This document shows, piece after piece, positions 24,795 through 34,158 of a stretch of 54,011 nucleotides of DNA; within the stretch, counting starts at the first letter, position 1, and the number at the start of each line of letters is the position of its first letter. Source of the DNA: Candidatus Sericytochromatia bacterium (GTDB lineage: Bacteria > Cyanobacteriota > Sericytochromatia > S15B-MN24 > JAQBPE01). Below the pieces are notes generated by a model. That model did no database searches. It had not been told where the DNA came from and saw nothing but the letters and a program-made list of their open reading frames with translations. The stretch covers positions 1 to 54,011 of the forward strand of contig JAYKJB010000023.1 of the NCBI GenBank assembly GCA_035285325.1. Reading direction: 5' to 3'. The position numbers and the translations under genes are program-made.

Positions 24795-26420
24795 ATGTCC
24801 CTGTCTCCCGCGCTGCAGACTGAAATCCAGAAGCGGCGAACCTTTGCCATCATTTCTCACCCGGACGCGGGCAAGACCACGCTGACCGAGAAACTGCTGC
24901 TGTACGGCGGCGCGATCCACACGGCCGGGGCGGTCAAAGCCTCCAAGGCGGCGCGCCACGCGACCTCCGACTGGATGGAGCTGGAGAAACAGCGCGGCAT
25001 TTCCGTGACCACCTCGGTCATGCAGTTTCCTTACAAGCAGCACGAACTGAACCTGCTCGACACGCCCGGCCACCAGGACTTCTCGGAAGACACCTACCGC
25101 ACCCTGGCCGCCGTCGATGCGGCGGTGATGCTGATCGATTGCGTCAAGGGCGTCGAGGCTCAGACCAAGAAGCTGTTCACGGTCTGCCGCATGCGGGGCA
25201 TTCCCATCTTCACCTTCATCAACAAGCTCGATCGCAACGGGCAGGACCCGCTGGACCTGATGGAGGAGATCGAACGGGTGCTGGGCATTCGCACCACCCC
25301 GATGAACTGGCCGATCGGCATGGGGTCCGACTTCAAAGGCATCTACGAGCGTCGCAGCGAGGAAGTCGTGCTGTTCCAGGACACCCGCCACGGCACGAAG
25401 GAAGGCACCGTCCAGCGCATCGCCCTGTCGGACCCGGCCCTGGTCACGGCGATCGGCGAAGCCTATCACGCCAAGCTGCAAGAAGACATCGAAATGCTCG
25501 ACATCGCGGGCGACCCCTTCGATGCCGACCGCGTGGCGCGGGGCGAACTCTCCCCCATGTATTTCGGGTCGGCGATGACGAACTTCGGCGTGGAACCTTT
25601 CCTTGATTCGTTCGTCGGGTTGGCGCCGACGCCAGGGCCCAAACCGACGGCGGACGGCGATCGCCGCCCCGAGGACGAGCGTTTCAGCGGCTTCATCTTC
25701 AAGATCCAGGCCAACATGAACCCGGCCCACCGCGACTGCGTGGCCTTCATGCGAATCGTCTCGGGCAAATTCGTCAGGGGCATGAGCGTGCGCCACGTGC
25801 GACTGGGGCGGGAGGTCCGGCTGGCCAAATCGTTGCAGTTCATGGCGCAGGACCGCGCCCTGGTCGAAGAAGCCTGGCCCGGCGACGTGGTGGGCCTGTT
25901 CGACCCTGGCTTTCTGCGCATCGGCGACACCCTCTGCGAGGGCCCGCCGATCGAGTTCCAGGGCATTCCGCGCTTCACGCCGGAAATCTTCGCCACCCTG
26001 CAACTGAAAGACCCGAGCAAGCGCAAGCAATTCAAGAAGGGCCTCGACCAGCTGATCGAGGAAGGGGCGGTGCAGATGTTTTTCCGGCCCTCGGTTGGTG
26101 AGCAAGAACCGATCCTGGGCGCGGTCGGACGGCTGCAGTTCGATGTCTTCGCGCATCGTCTCAAGGCCGAGTACGGCGTCGATGTGATCTTCCGAGAGCT
26201 GCCCTTCGAGACGGCCCGCTGGGTGATCGGCGAGCCGATTGACGTGAACAAGCTGGAACACTTCGGCGACAACATGTTCCTGAACGACCGCGACGGGCGG
26301 GCGATGCTGCTGTTCCGCAACCCACTGGCGCTGCGCTGGGAGGCGGAACGCCACCCGCACCTGCAGTTCCTGGAAAACCTCGACGGGACGATCGCCGGCC
26401 CGCGCATGCCCACGACCTGA
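24795..26420 (+). CDS. prfC: Peptide chain release factor 3
   Basis: RF3 is a translational GTPase that recycles RF1/RF2 after termination. The G domain is intact: P-loop HPDAGKTT, switch region QRGISVTTSVMQF, DTPGHQDF and NKLD. Domain II and the RF3-specific C-terminal domain follow, giving 541 residues, slightly longer than the enterobacterial protein. I chose ATG 24795 over TTG 24780 because of codon type and the short leader from the promoter at 24734; no strong ribosome site is visible. The LpxB-related gene starts 17 bases after its stop, so the two are probably co-transcribed. Confidence 0.96.
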   Translation: MSLSPALQTEIQKRRTFAIISHPDAGKTTLTEKLLLYGGAIHTAGAVKASKAARHATSDWMELEKQRGISVTTSVMQFPYKQHELNLLDTPGHQDFSEDTYRTLAAVDAAVMLIDCVKGVEAQTKKLFTVCRMRGIPIFTFINKLDRNGQDPLDLMEEIERVLGIRTTPMNWPIGMGSDFKGIYERRSEEVVLFQDTRHGTKEGTVQRIALSDPALVTAIGEAYHAKLQEDIEMLDIAGDPFDADRVARGELSPMYFGSAMTNFGVEPFLDSFVGLAPTPGPKPTADGDRRPEDERFSGFIFKIQANMNPAHRDCVAFMRIVSGKFVRGMSVRHVRLGREVRLAKSLQFMAQDRALVEEAWPGDVVGLFDPGFLRIGDTLCEGPPIEFQGIPRFTPEIFATLQLKDPSKRKQFKKGLDQLIEEGAVQMFFRPSVGEQEPILGAVGRLQFDVFAHRLKAEYGVDVIFRELPFETARWVIGEPIDVNKLEHFGDNMFLNDRDGRAMLLFRNPLALRWEAERHPHLQFLENLDGTIAGPRMPTT

Positions 26421-26437
26421 GCGCGCGGGCCCCTCGC

Positions 26438-27697
26438 GTGAGCTGGCCAGACCGGACAGCGGCCGCCCGCTCCACGGGCGCGCTGCTGCTGCTGAGCAAC
26501 GGCCACGGGGAGGACGTCGTCGCGGCGCAGCTGGGGCTGGCCCTGCGCGCCCGGGGCTTCCAGGTGGCCGCGTTGCCGCTGGTGGGCCACGGCGCCGCCC
26601 TCCGCGCCGCGCGGATCCCCGTGGTGGGCCCGCGGCAGCCGATGCCGAGCGGTGGCTTCGTGCTGGGGCGCCCCCGGGCCTTGTGGCAAGACCTTCGCGC
26701 CGGGCTGCTTCAGCTGACCCGGGCGCAGTGGCGCTATGTTCGGGAGGTCGCCCCGACCTGCGACGGCCTCCTGGCGGTGGGGGACATCGTCCCCCTCGCC
26801 TTTGCCTGGGCCAGCGGCCGCCCCTATGCGCTGGTGGGTTGTGCCAAGTCCGACCGTTACCGGGGAGGACGCCCCGGCAGCTACAGTCCGCTGGAACGCT
26901 GGCTGCTGCGTCGGCCCGGCTGCCGGGGCGTGTGGCCACGGGACGCCATCACCAGCGATAACCTGCAACGGGCCGGCGTGCAGGCTCACTGGCTGGGCAA
27001 CCCGATGATGGATGCCCTGACGCGGGCCGACGCCGGCGCGTCCCTGCCAGGCCACCTCGATGGGGCGACGGTCCTGCTGTTGCCCGGCAGTCGCGCCGAA
27101 GCCCCGCGCAACCTGACCCAGCTGGCGGCGATCGCCCGCGTGCACGCCCAGAGCGAGGCCAACCGGCCAGCCACCGCCCGCGTGGGCCGCTGGCTGGTGG
27201 CCGCGGCTCACGCGCCGGAAACCCTGCTGGCGAGTGAAGTCGATTGGCAATGGCAGCCAGACGCCCAGCAAGAAGCCTGCGGCGCCTGGGTGCATGCGGA
27301 CGGCTTGCAGCTGCACACCGTGGTGGAGCAATTTCCCGCAGCCGCTCACGCCGCCACGATCGGCCTGGCCATGGCCGGCACCGCCACCGAACAGCTGGTC
27401 GGACTGGGCAAGCCGGTCATCAGCCTGCCCGGCGCGGGGCCGCAATTCACGGCGGCCTTTGCCGACGCCCAGGCCCGCTTGCTGGCAGGGGCCCTCGAGC
27501 GGGCCCATTCGGTGCCGGATGCCGCCCAGCGCCTGGCCCGGCTGCTGCAGGACCCGGCCCGTCGCCAGGCGATGGGCGAGGCCGGTCGGGCCGCGATGGG
27601 GCCACCCGGGGCTTCCGCCCGTATCGCGGCGGCGATCGCCGAGGCCTGGGGCGGCCGGCCCCCAGATATCGACCATCCCGGGCCATGCGGGCTATGA
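26438..27697 (+). CDS. Lipid-A-disaccharide synthase-related protein (LpxB-like)
   Basis: A 419-residue protein resembling the LpxB-related family found in cyanobacteria and Deinococcus (I recall it as TIGR03492). Hallmarks are LLLLSNGHGEDVVAAQLG at the N-terminus, LLPGSRAEAPRNL in the middle, and MAGTATEQLVGLGKPVISLPGAGPQ in the C-terminal nucleotide-sugar half. The fold is a GT-B glycosyltransferase like LpxB, but no lpxA, lpxC or lpxD is adjacent and the real acceptor is not known. It starts at GTG 26438 just after prfC. The tail beyond residue 395 looks disordered. Confidence 0.8.
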   Translation: MSWPDRTAAARSTGALLLLSNGHGEDVVAAQLGLALRARGFQVAALPLVGHGAALRAARIPVVGPRQPMPSGGFVLGRPRALWQDLRAGLLQLTRAQWRYVREVAPTCDGLLAVGDIVPLAFAWASGRPYALVGCAKSDRYRGGRPGSYSPLERWLLRRPGCRGVWPRDAITSDNLQRAGVQAHWLGNPMMDALTRADAGASLPGHLDGATVLLLPGSRAEAPRNLTQLAAIARVHAQSEANRPATARVGRWLVAAAHAPETLLASEVDWQWQPDAQQEACGAWVHADGLQLHTVVEQFPAAAHAATIGLAMAGTATEQLVGLGKPVISLPGAGPQFTAAFADAQARLLAGALERAHSVPDAAQRLARLLQDPARRQAMGEAGRAAMGPPGASARIAAAIAEAWGGRPPDIDHPGPCGL

Positions 27698-27779
27698 TGA
27701 GGTGTGCGCGCCGATGGCAGGCCCTTTTTCGCCGGGCGCCCGTCGATGCCGCCCCCCGCCGCAGGAGACCCCACGCCGG

Positions 27780-29119
27780 ATGCCGACCGAATCGCCCCAG
27801 GCCTTGCCCGCTGCCACGCTCGCCCCGAACGCCCCGATCGGCGTGGGCCTGCTGGGATGTGGCACGGTGGGCACCGGAGTGGCCCGCCTGTTGCTCGACG
27901 AGGCCCACGCCTACGCCCACCGGGTCGGACGCCCGATTGAACTGGTGCGCATCGGCGTGAGGCACCCGGCGCGCGACCGCGGCCTGCCGGCCGAGCTGTT
28001 CACCGACGACCTGGCCGCCGTGGTGGCCGACCCGCGCGTGCACATCGTCGTGGAGGCCCTCGGCGGCGTGGAGCCGGCCTTGCCGCTGCTGATGGAGGCG
28101 ATCGCCCGGGGCAAGCACGTCGTGACGGCCAACAAGGAGGTCATCGCGCGCCATGGCCACACCATCTTCCCGGCCGCCCGCGCCCGCGGCGTGGCCGTGC
28201 ACATCGAGGCGACGGTGGCCGGGGGCATTCCGATCGTCGCCGCGATGAAGAGCAACCTGGCCGCCAACCGCATCCAGCAAGTGGCGGGCATCATCAACGG
28301 CACCACCAACTACATCCTGACGGCCATGACCCAACAAGGGCATAGCCTGGAAGCCGCCCTGGCCGAGGCCCAGCGGTTGGGCTATGCCGAGGCGGACCCG
28401 ACTGCCGACGTGGAAGCCTACGACGCGGCCTACAAGATCGCGATTCTGGCCTCGATCTTCTTCGACCACCGGGTGGCCATCGAAGAGGTCCATCGCGAGG
28501 GCATCCTGAACCTGACGGCGGCTGACATCGCCTATGCGCGGGAACTGGGCTACGTGGTCAAGTTGCTGGGCGTGGCGCGCCGCGACCCGGGCCCGAACGG
28601 CGAGGTATTGCAGGTGCGCGTCCATCCGGCCCTGATCCCGGCCCAGCACCCGCTGGCCCCGATCGACGGGGTGATGAACGCCGTGGCGGTGCGAGGCGCC
28701 GCCGTCGGCGAGGTCATGTTCTCCGGGCCGGGCGCAGGCATGTTCCCGACCGCCAGCGCGATCCTGGGCGACGTGCTGGCGATCGCCGCCCACCCCGAGC
28801 GTCCCGACCGCCTGATGACCTGTCTGCACGACGGGCTCGGCCACGTCAGCCCGGTCGCTGACCTGTACACCCAGTTCTACGTGCGCCTGCTGGCCCAGGA
28901 CCAACCCGGCGTGATCGGCACGATCGGCACGGCCTGCGGGCGACACGGCATCTCGATCCGCTCGATGGTCCAGAAAGGCGAACGGGATGGCTGTGCTGAG
29001 ATCGTGCTGGTGACCCATCGCGTGCAAGAGGCCGCGATGCGCCGGGCGCTCGAGGAGATGGCAGCCCACCCGAGCGTGCATCGCATCGGCTCGGTGATCC
29101 GCGTGGAGGACCTGGCCGC

Positions 29120-29123
<4 letters not shown>
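27780..29123 (+). CDS. hom: Homoserine dehydrogenase
   Basis: This enzyme reduces aspartate semialdehyde to homoserine, the branch point to threonine and methionine. The dinucleotide-binding motif GLLGCGTVGTG is near residue 22. The catalytic-domain signatures include VTANKEVIA, GGIPI, NGTTNYIL and YAEADPTADVEAYDAAYK. The final 80 residues form an ACT domain (FYVRLLAQDQPGVIGTI), usual for allosteric threonine inhibition. The length of 447 is normal. ATG 27780 has AGGAG only at a wide spacing; ATG 27714, 9 bases after GAGGTG, is a real alternative adding 22 low-complexity residues. The stop overlaps the thrC start. Confidence 0.95.
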
Positions 29124-30238
<1,115 letters not shown>

Positions 30239-30252
30239 CGAGCGCCGCGCCG

Positions 30253-30861
30253 TCAGAAGCGCGAAAGATGCGCCAGCGCGGTCCGGATCGTCTCCTCGAC
30301 CGTGCCACCGCCAGCCGCCGCGGCGATCGCCTCGGCCGCCTCGTGCTCGTCGTAGCCCAGGGCCAGCAGGGCCAGCACGGCCTCATCCATCGGGCCTGCG
30401 ACGCCGCCAAGGGGGCGCCGCGCAACGCCCGCAAGGCCGACGGCCTCGACCGGTCGCCAGGCCGCCAGCTTCTCGCGCAACTCCAGGATGATCCGCTCGG
30501 CGGTTTTCTTGCCGACGCCAGGGGCTTTCGCCAGCAAGCGGGGCTCCTGACTCACAACCGCCGCCACCACCTCCGAGACCGTCAGCGCCGACAGCACGCC
30601 CAGAGCCGTCTTGGCGCCGACGCCCGAGACGCCGTGCAGCAGCAGGAACAGCTCACGTTCCTCCGCGCTGGGAAAGCCCACCAGCACCAGCGCGTCCTCC
30701 CGCACCAGCAGGTGCGTGAAGACCCGCACGCGCTGTCCGGGGGAGGGCATCGCGGCCGCGTGCCGGGCCGAGATCAGGACGTGGTAGCCGACGCCCGCCA
30801 CCTCGATGACGGCCGAGTCCTTGCCCACGTGCAGCAGGTCGCCGTGCAGGGAGGCGATCAC
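30253..30861 (-). CDS. ruvA: Holliday junction branch migration protein RuvA
   Basis: RuvA binds four-way DNA junctions and loads the RuvB motor. The 202-residue protein has the usual layout: an N-terminal OB fold (about 1-62), tandem helix-hairpin-helix motifs (GVSGVGAKTALGVLSAL and APGVGKKTAERIILEL), a flexible linker and the C-terminal RuvB-binding helical domain (about 155-202). Its ATG overlaps the ruvC stop by 4 bases (ATGA), so ruvC-ruvA is a coupled unit. ruvB is not in the window. Confidence 0.96.
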   Translation of the reverse strand: MIASLHGDLLHVGKDSAVIEVAGVGYHVLISARHAAAMPSPGQRVRVFTHLLVREDALVLVGFPSAEERELFLLLHGVSGVGAKTALGVLSALTVSEVVAAVVSQEPRLLAKAPGVGKKTAERIILELREKLAAWRPVEAVGLAGVARRPLGGVAGPMDEAVLALLALGYDEHEAAEAIAAAAGGGTVEETIRTALAHLSRF

Positions 30862-31382
30862 GCCGAAACCCTCGCGACCGGGGCAGGGGTGAGCACCAGT
30901 TCGCCGCGGCCTTCGAGGACGCGCGCGTGGGTCAGGGCGATCGCCAGGGCGTCCGCCGCGTCATCGGGCCGGGGGATGGTGGCCAGTCCGAGCAGGTCCC
31001 GCACGGCTTCCTGCACATCCGGCTTGAGGGCCTTGCCCGAACCCGTCACGGTCATTTTCACCTGCGCCGGGCTGTAACCCACCACGGGCAAACCGGCGTG
31101 GGCCGCCGCCAGCAGGATCACGCCGCGGGCCTGAGCCACCGGCATGGCGGTGTTGACGTTCTTCAGGAAAAACAACTCCTCGACCGCCAGCACATCCGGC
31201 CGGCGGGCCGACAGCAGGGAGACCATGTCGGCATAGGTGATGGCCAGTCGTTCGGGCGCAGACAGGTGCCGGTCGGTCTGGATGGTGCCGAACTGCGGCG
31301 AGCTGGGGGGCTGGCCTTGGCTGAGTTGCAGGAAGCCGAAGCCGACGGTGGCCGTACCCGGATCGATGCCCAGAATCAACAT
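30858..31382 (-). CDS. ruvC: Holliday junction resolvase RuvC
   Basis: RuvC is the nuclease that resolves Holliday junctions with RuvAB. The RNase H-like fold shows the acidic catalytic residues: Asp7 in GIDPG, Glu in VEELFFLKNVNTA, and the C-terminal RPDDAADALAIA pair. The length of 174 is normal. I start at ATG 31382, which is exactly 6 bases after a consensus -10 box, so the transcript is probably leaderless; the longer open frame to 31502 would run through the promoter. Confidence 0.95.
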   Translation of the reverse strand: MLILGIDPGTATVGFGFLQLSQGQPPSSPQFGTIQTDRHLSAPERLAITYADMVSLLSARRPDVLAVEELFFLKNVNTAMPVAQARGVILLAAAHAGLPVVGYSPAQVKMTVTGSGKALKPDVQEAVRDLLGLATIPRPDDAADALAIALTHARVLEGRGELVLTPAPVARVSA

Positions 31383-31388
31383 AACACC

Positions 31389-31417
31389 ACTATAGAAGCC
31401 CCCCGATCGGGCGTCAA
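31389..31417 (-). promoter_or_regulatory. Promoter for ruvC-ruvA, leaderless type
   Basis: On the minus strand TTGACG (31412-31417) and TATAGT (31389-31394) are exactly 17 bases apart, both 5/6 matches. The ATG begins 6 bases after the -10 box, so transcription and translation should start together. Confidence 0.75.
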
Positions 31418-31447
31418 TCGACGTGGTGAAGCTTCCAGGACTTGCCG

Positions 31448-32152
31448 CTACGAGGCGCGAGGCCGCGGAACTGCCAGTTCCCGCGAGACCGGCTGCACCC
31501 AACGGGTCCCCTTGGGGGGTACGTAGGCCGGCAGCGTCAGCCGCGCCGCGGGCCGGGTGTCCACCCGGATGCCATAGAACTGCAGATACTCGACCACGCC
31601 GCCGCGCAGGCCCAAGATGGTCTTCATCTCATCGGCCGGGCCGATCACCTGCAGCACGTAGGGGGCCCGCACCGCCACCTGATTGATCATGATGTGCTGG
31701 CCCGCCGTGACCACCTCGGACAGCTCGGTGATGCGGTGGCCGTTGACCGCGAGGGCTTCGCCGCCACCGGTTCGCAGCTCATTGATGATCTTCAGGAGGT
31801 CTTCGGCATGCACCACCGCCGAGGTCCCGTCCGCGTCCCGCGCCACGCCGGCCTGCTCGGCCACGGTCACCACCAGGCCAGGCCCCACCACGGCCGGGTA
31901 ATCACCGCTGGGTGGCCGCGCCGGCAAGAAATCGGGGGTGGGATGGCTCCGCTCGGTCTGCGACTGCAGTTCGCGCACCTGTTCCGCCAACTGACCGTTG
32001 GCCTTTTCGGTGGTCTTCAGCAGCACCACCAGGTCTTCGATCCGCCGCGACGGCATGACCCTGCGGGCGTCCTCCTGAGAGCGCCACTGCACGGCGAGCA
32101 AGATGCCCGTGATGATGGAGATCGAGGTGACCGGCACGATCCAGTGCTTCAC
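31448..32152 (-). CDS. DUF881 family membrane-anchored protein
   Basis: A 234-residue protein with one N-terminal membrane segment (about 5-22), a heptad-like coiled coil (about 38-68) and a globular DUF881 domain. The domain stretches seen are GPGLVVTV, VVHAEDLLKIINELR, GGEALAVNGHRI, YVLQVIGPADEM and GGVVEYLQFYGI. In Gram-positive bacteria DUF881 proteins sit near division and envelope genes (YlxW/YlxX); their role is unknown. It lies 12 bases downstream of the lipoprotein gene 32165-33076, so FecR, lipoprotein and DUF881 look like one operon. The Pro/Arg-rich tail after residue 205 seems disordered. Confidence 0.85.
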   Translation of the reverse strand: MKHWIVPVTSISIITGILLAVQWRSQEDARRVMPSRRIEDLVVLLKTTEKANGQLAEQVRELQSQTERSHPTPDFLPARPPSGDYPAVVGPGLVVTVAEQAGVARDADGTSAVVHAEDLLKIINELRTGGGEALAVNGHRITELSEVVTAGQHIMINQVAVRAPYVLQVIGPADEMKTILGLRGGVVEYLQFYGIRVDTRPAARLTLPAYVPPKGTRWVQPVSRELAVPRPRAS

Positions 32153-32164
32153 GATCGGAGCGCC

Positions 32165-33076
32165 TCAGTTCCTGCGCACAGCAATGCGACCGACAAAGCG
32201 GCGGATCGCCTCTTTCAGCGTTTGAACGCTGCTGGCCTCGCGCATTTCCGGTGCCGACTCCGCCAGCCGGGAAAAGCTGTCCCGCTCTCCGTCATCGATG
32301 CCCGCGATCAGGGCACCCAGCTTGGGCCCCACGGCTGCGGCCAGGTCCGGCCCGTCGGCAGGTAACTTGTCGTCAGCGTCGAGGCCGGCCACCGCTTGCA
32401 GGAACGAGGTCAAGGCGGTGGAACCCGGCGTGAGGGAGATCCGCTGCTCACCCTGCCCAGCTCGTAACATGGCCGGTGCCGTCAACGGCGTGGTCAGCTT
32501 CTGGTCGGCCGCATCGACCAGCATGGTCGAGACGATCACCGGGAGGCCCTCCGGCACGAAGCGCACCTCCACGGAGAAACTGCCATCGTAAAAGGTGATG
32601 CCCTCCGCCAGCTGGCGACCTGAACGGGCATCCCGCACCAGCACAGGCGTCCCCGTCACGTAGCCGCCGCTTACGTTGGCGCTGCCACGCAGGTCTTCGG
32701 CCACCAGGGCCCGCCCCAGCAAGCGCACCACGTGGCCCACGCTGACAGGCGCGGGGGCCACGGCCACGGCCGGCAACGGGCCTGGCGGCAACAGGCCTCC
32801 ACCGGGCGCTCCCCCCAGCAAGGGCACCAGCGGCGGCAATTCCAGCTGCGCCGGCGCCAGCGAAAACGACGTGCGCGCCATCAGGGCCACCGCACTGGGG
32901 GGGCGACCCCCAGGGCGCGTGACGGTGGGCATCGGGGCGGCCTGACAGGCCAGCAAGCAGGGGACCATCAGGCCCAGCCCCACCAGCAGGCGCGTCCGAG
33001 CCGGCCGGGCGCGTGGCAGCCACGTGCGTTCGCTTGCCAGGCAGTGTCCCTGGCCATCCAGGCCCCGCGCGCGCAT
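32165..33076 (-). CDS. Lipoprotein of unknown function in the FecR cluster
   Basis: A 303-residue exported protein. The signal is unusually long, with a basic N-region of about 30 residues, then a hydrophobic core ending in the lipobox LLAC. A proline-rich linker (about 70-110) is followed by a beta-sandwich-like region (VLVRDARSGRQLAEGITFYDGSFSVEV) that resembles regulatory-like domains, and a helical C-terminal region. The ATG shares one base with the stop of the FecR gene (TGATG), which indicates translational coupling. A downstream in-frame start could shorten the signal. No named family is recognised. Confidence 0.75.
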   Translation of the reverse strand: MRARGLDGQGHCLASERTWLPRARPARTRLLVGLGLMVPCLLACQAAPMPTVTRPGGRPPSAVALMARTSFSLAPAQLELPPLVPLLGGAPGGGLLPPGPLPAVAVAPAPVSVGHVVRLLGRALVAEDLRGSANVSGGYVTGTPVLVRDARSGRQLAEGITFYDGSFSVEVRFVPEGLPVIVSTMLVDAADQKLTTPLTAPAMLRAGQGEQRISLTPGSTALTSFLQAVAGLDADDKLPADGPDLAAAVGPKLGALIAGIDDGERDSFSRLAESAPEMREASSVQTLKEAIRRFVGRIAVRRN

Positions 33077-34017
33077 CAGGGGGTCAGTGCCAGCGCTTCC
33101 CGGCCCGCAGGGGAGGCTGCCGCAGCCGCCGCTGGCGCGCTGTTTTGCAGCGAGAAGGCGGCATCCAGCGGGCTGACCAGGTTCACCCCGAGCAGGCCGG
33201 CCCCGGCATACATGGCCAGCTGGCGCTGGCCGGTGAAGATGCCATAGGCCCCCGTTCCGAGCAATGCGAATTCCGCGCCAAGATACAGCAAGCCGCGCGG
33301 CACCTCCCCCGCGTAGATCTGACCGACGCCCGGTAGCAGGGTGGAAAGGCCCGCCGCCACCCAGGGATTCGGCGCGCTGCCCCCTCGCGCGGCGCTGGCC
33401 GAGGAGGCGGCCGCCCCGTCCGGCCCGAAGCCGCTGGACAGGTCTTGTACGGCCGAGCGGGTGATCACGTTATAGCGAGGTTCTCCACCACCAGAGGTGA
33501 AGATGGCACTGCGTCCGGCCTCGAGCAGGGTGGGGTTCTTGCCGGCATCCGAGACCCGGAACGCGCCCGACAGCACGGCCAGGCGCCAGCCCCCTCCCCC
33601 CCGTTCGATCACGGCTTCCGCGTCGGAGCCCGATACGCGCAGGCTCCCGGCCATGAAGGTCAAGGTGCCTTCCGGCGGGGCCACCACACGCATGCGGCCC
33701 GCGCGAAGGTTCAGCCCCAAGCCTTCCAGGTCGACCAGGCGCGCAATCGTGTTTTCACTCAGGGCGGCCCGCGAACCGCTCGGCAGCACCACCTCCACGT
33801 AGGATTCAACCCCCGTCTTGAGGGTGTCTCCCGTGTGCAGAATCAGGCCGTTGCGCACATCCGTCCAGCCCGCCGCCGGGGCAATCGCGCCGCGCACGGA
33901 GCCGCCCGTCTGAACCACGGTGGCCATGTCGCCGTCTTCCTGCGCCATCGCGATCGCCGGATGGGTCAGCAGCACGCACGCAGCGACACAGGGGACAACC
34001 AGGGATTTCAGCGACAT
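33076..34017 (-). CDS. FecR-domain secreted protein with C-terminal membrane region
   Basis: A 313-residue protein with a signal peptide (cleavage near AMAQ, about residue 25). Its FecR-type beta domain (about 32-150) includes GWTDVRNGLILHTGDTLKTG, SYVEVVLPSGS and RAGRMRVVAPP. A low-complexity Ala/Ser linker leads to a hydrophobic C-terminal part (about 215-285) beginning STLLPGVGQIYAGEVPRG. This resembles the paired hydrophobic segments of small TM2-like or DUF5683-like domains. FecR domains without a nearby sigma factor or TonB receptor, as here, are common in surface proteins and do not imply iron signalling. GAGGAG lies about 10 bases before ATG 34017 and is partly inside a leader hairpin. 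Confidence 0.82.
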   Translation of the reverse strand: MSLKSLVVPCVAACVLLTHPAIAMAQEDGDMATVVQTGGSVRGAIAPAAGWTDVRNGLILHTGDTLKTGVESYVEVVLPSGSRAALSENTIARLVDLEGLGLNLRAGRMRVVAPPEGTLTFMAGSLRVSGSDAEAVIERGGGGWRLAVLSGAFRVSDAGKNPTLLEAGRSAIFTSGGGEPRYNVITRSAVQDLSSGFGPDGAAASSASAARGGSAPNPWVAAGLSTLLPGVGQIYAGEVPRGLLYLGAEFALLGTGAYGIFTGQRQLAMYAGAGLLGVNLVSPLDAAFSLQNSAPAAAAAASPAGREALALTP

Positions 34018-34028
34018 GCAGAGGGGCT

Positions 34029-34063
34029 CCTCGTCCTAACATCGCGGGGACGAGGGAATTATA
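34029..34063 (-). promoter_or_regulatory. Promoter -10 and leader hairpin of the FecR operon
   Basis: A perfect TATAAT on the minus strand (34058-34063) starts the FecR transcript. In the leader, GGACGAGG (complement of 34029-34036) can pair with CCTCGTCC (complement of 34048-34055). This 8-bp stem contains part of the GAGGAG ribosome site, so it could restrain translation. Confidence 0.5.
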
Positions 34064-34158
34064 CACGTCCCGAGGCGTGGCGAAATGAAGGCCCGGTTAA
34101 CGCCGAAAACAGAACTCGGAGGCGGCGTGCAGGCGTCACCAAAGTGGGGTTGGACGCG

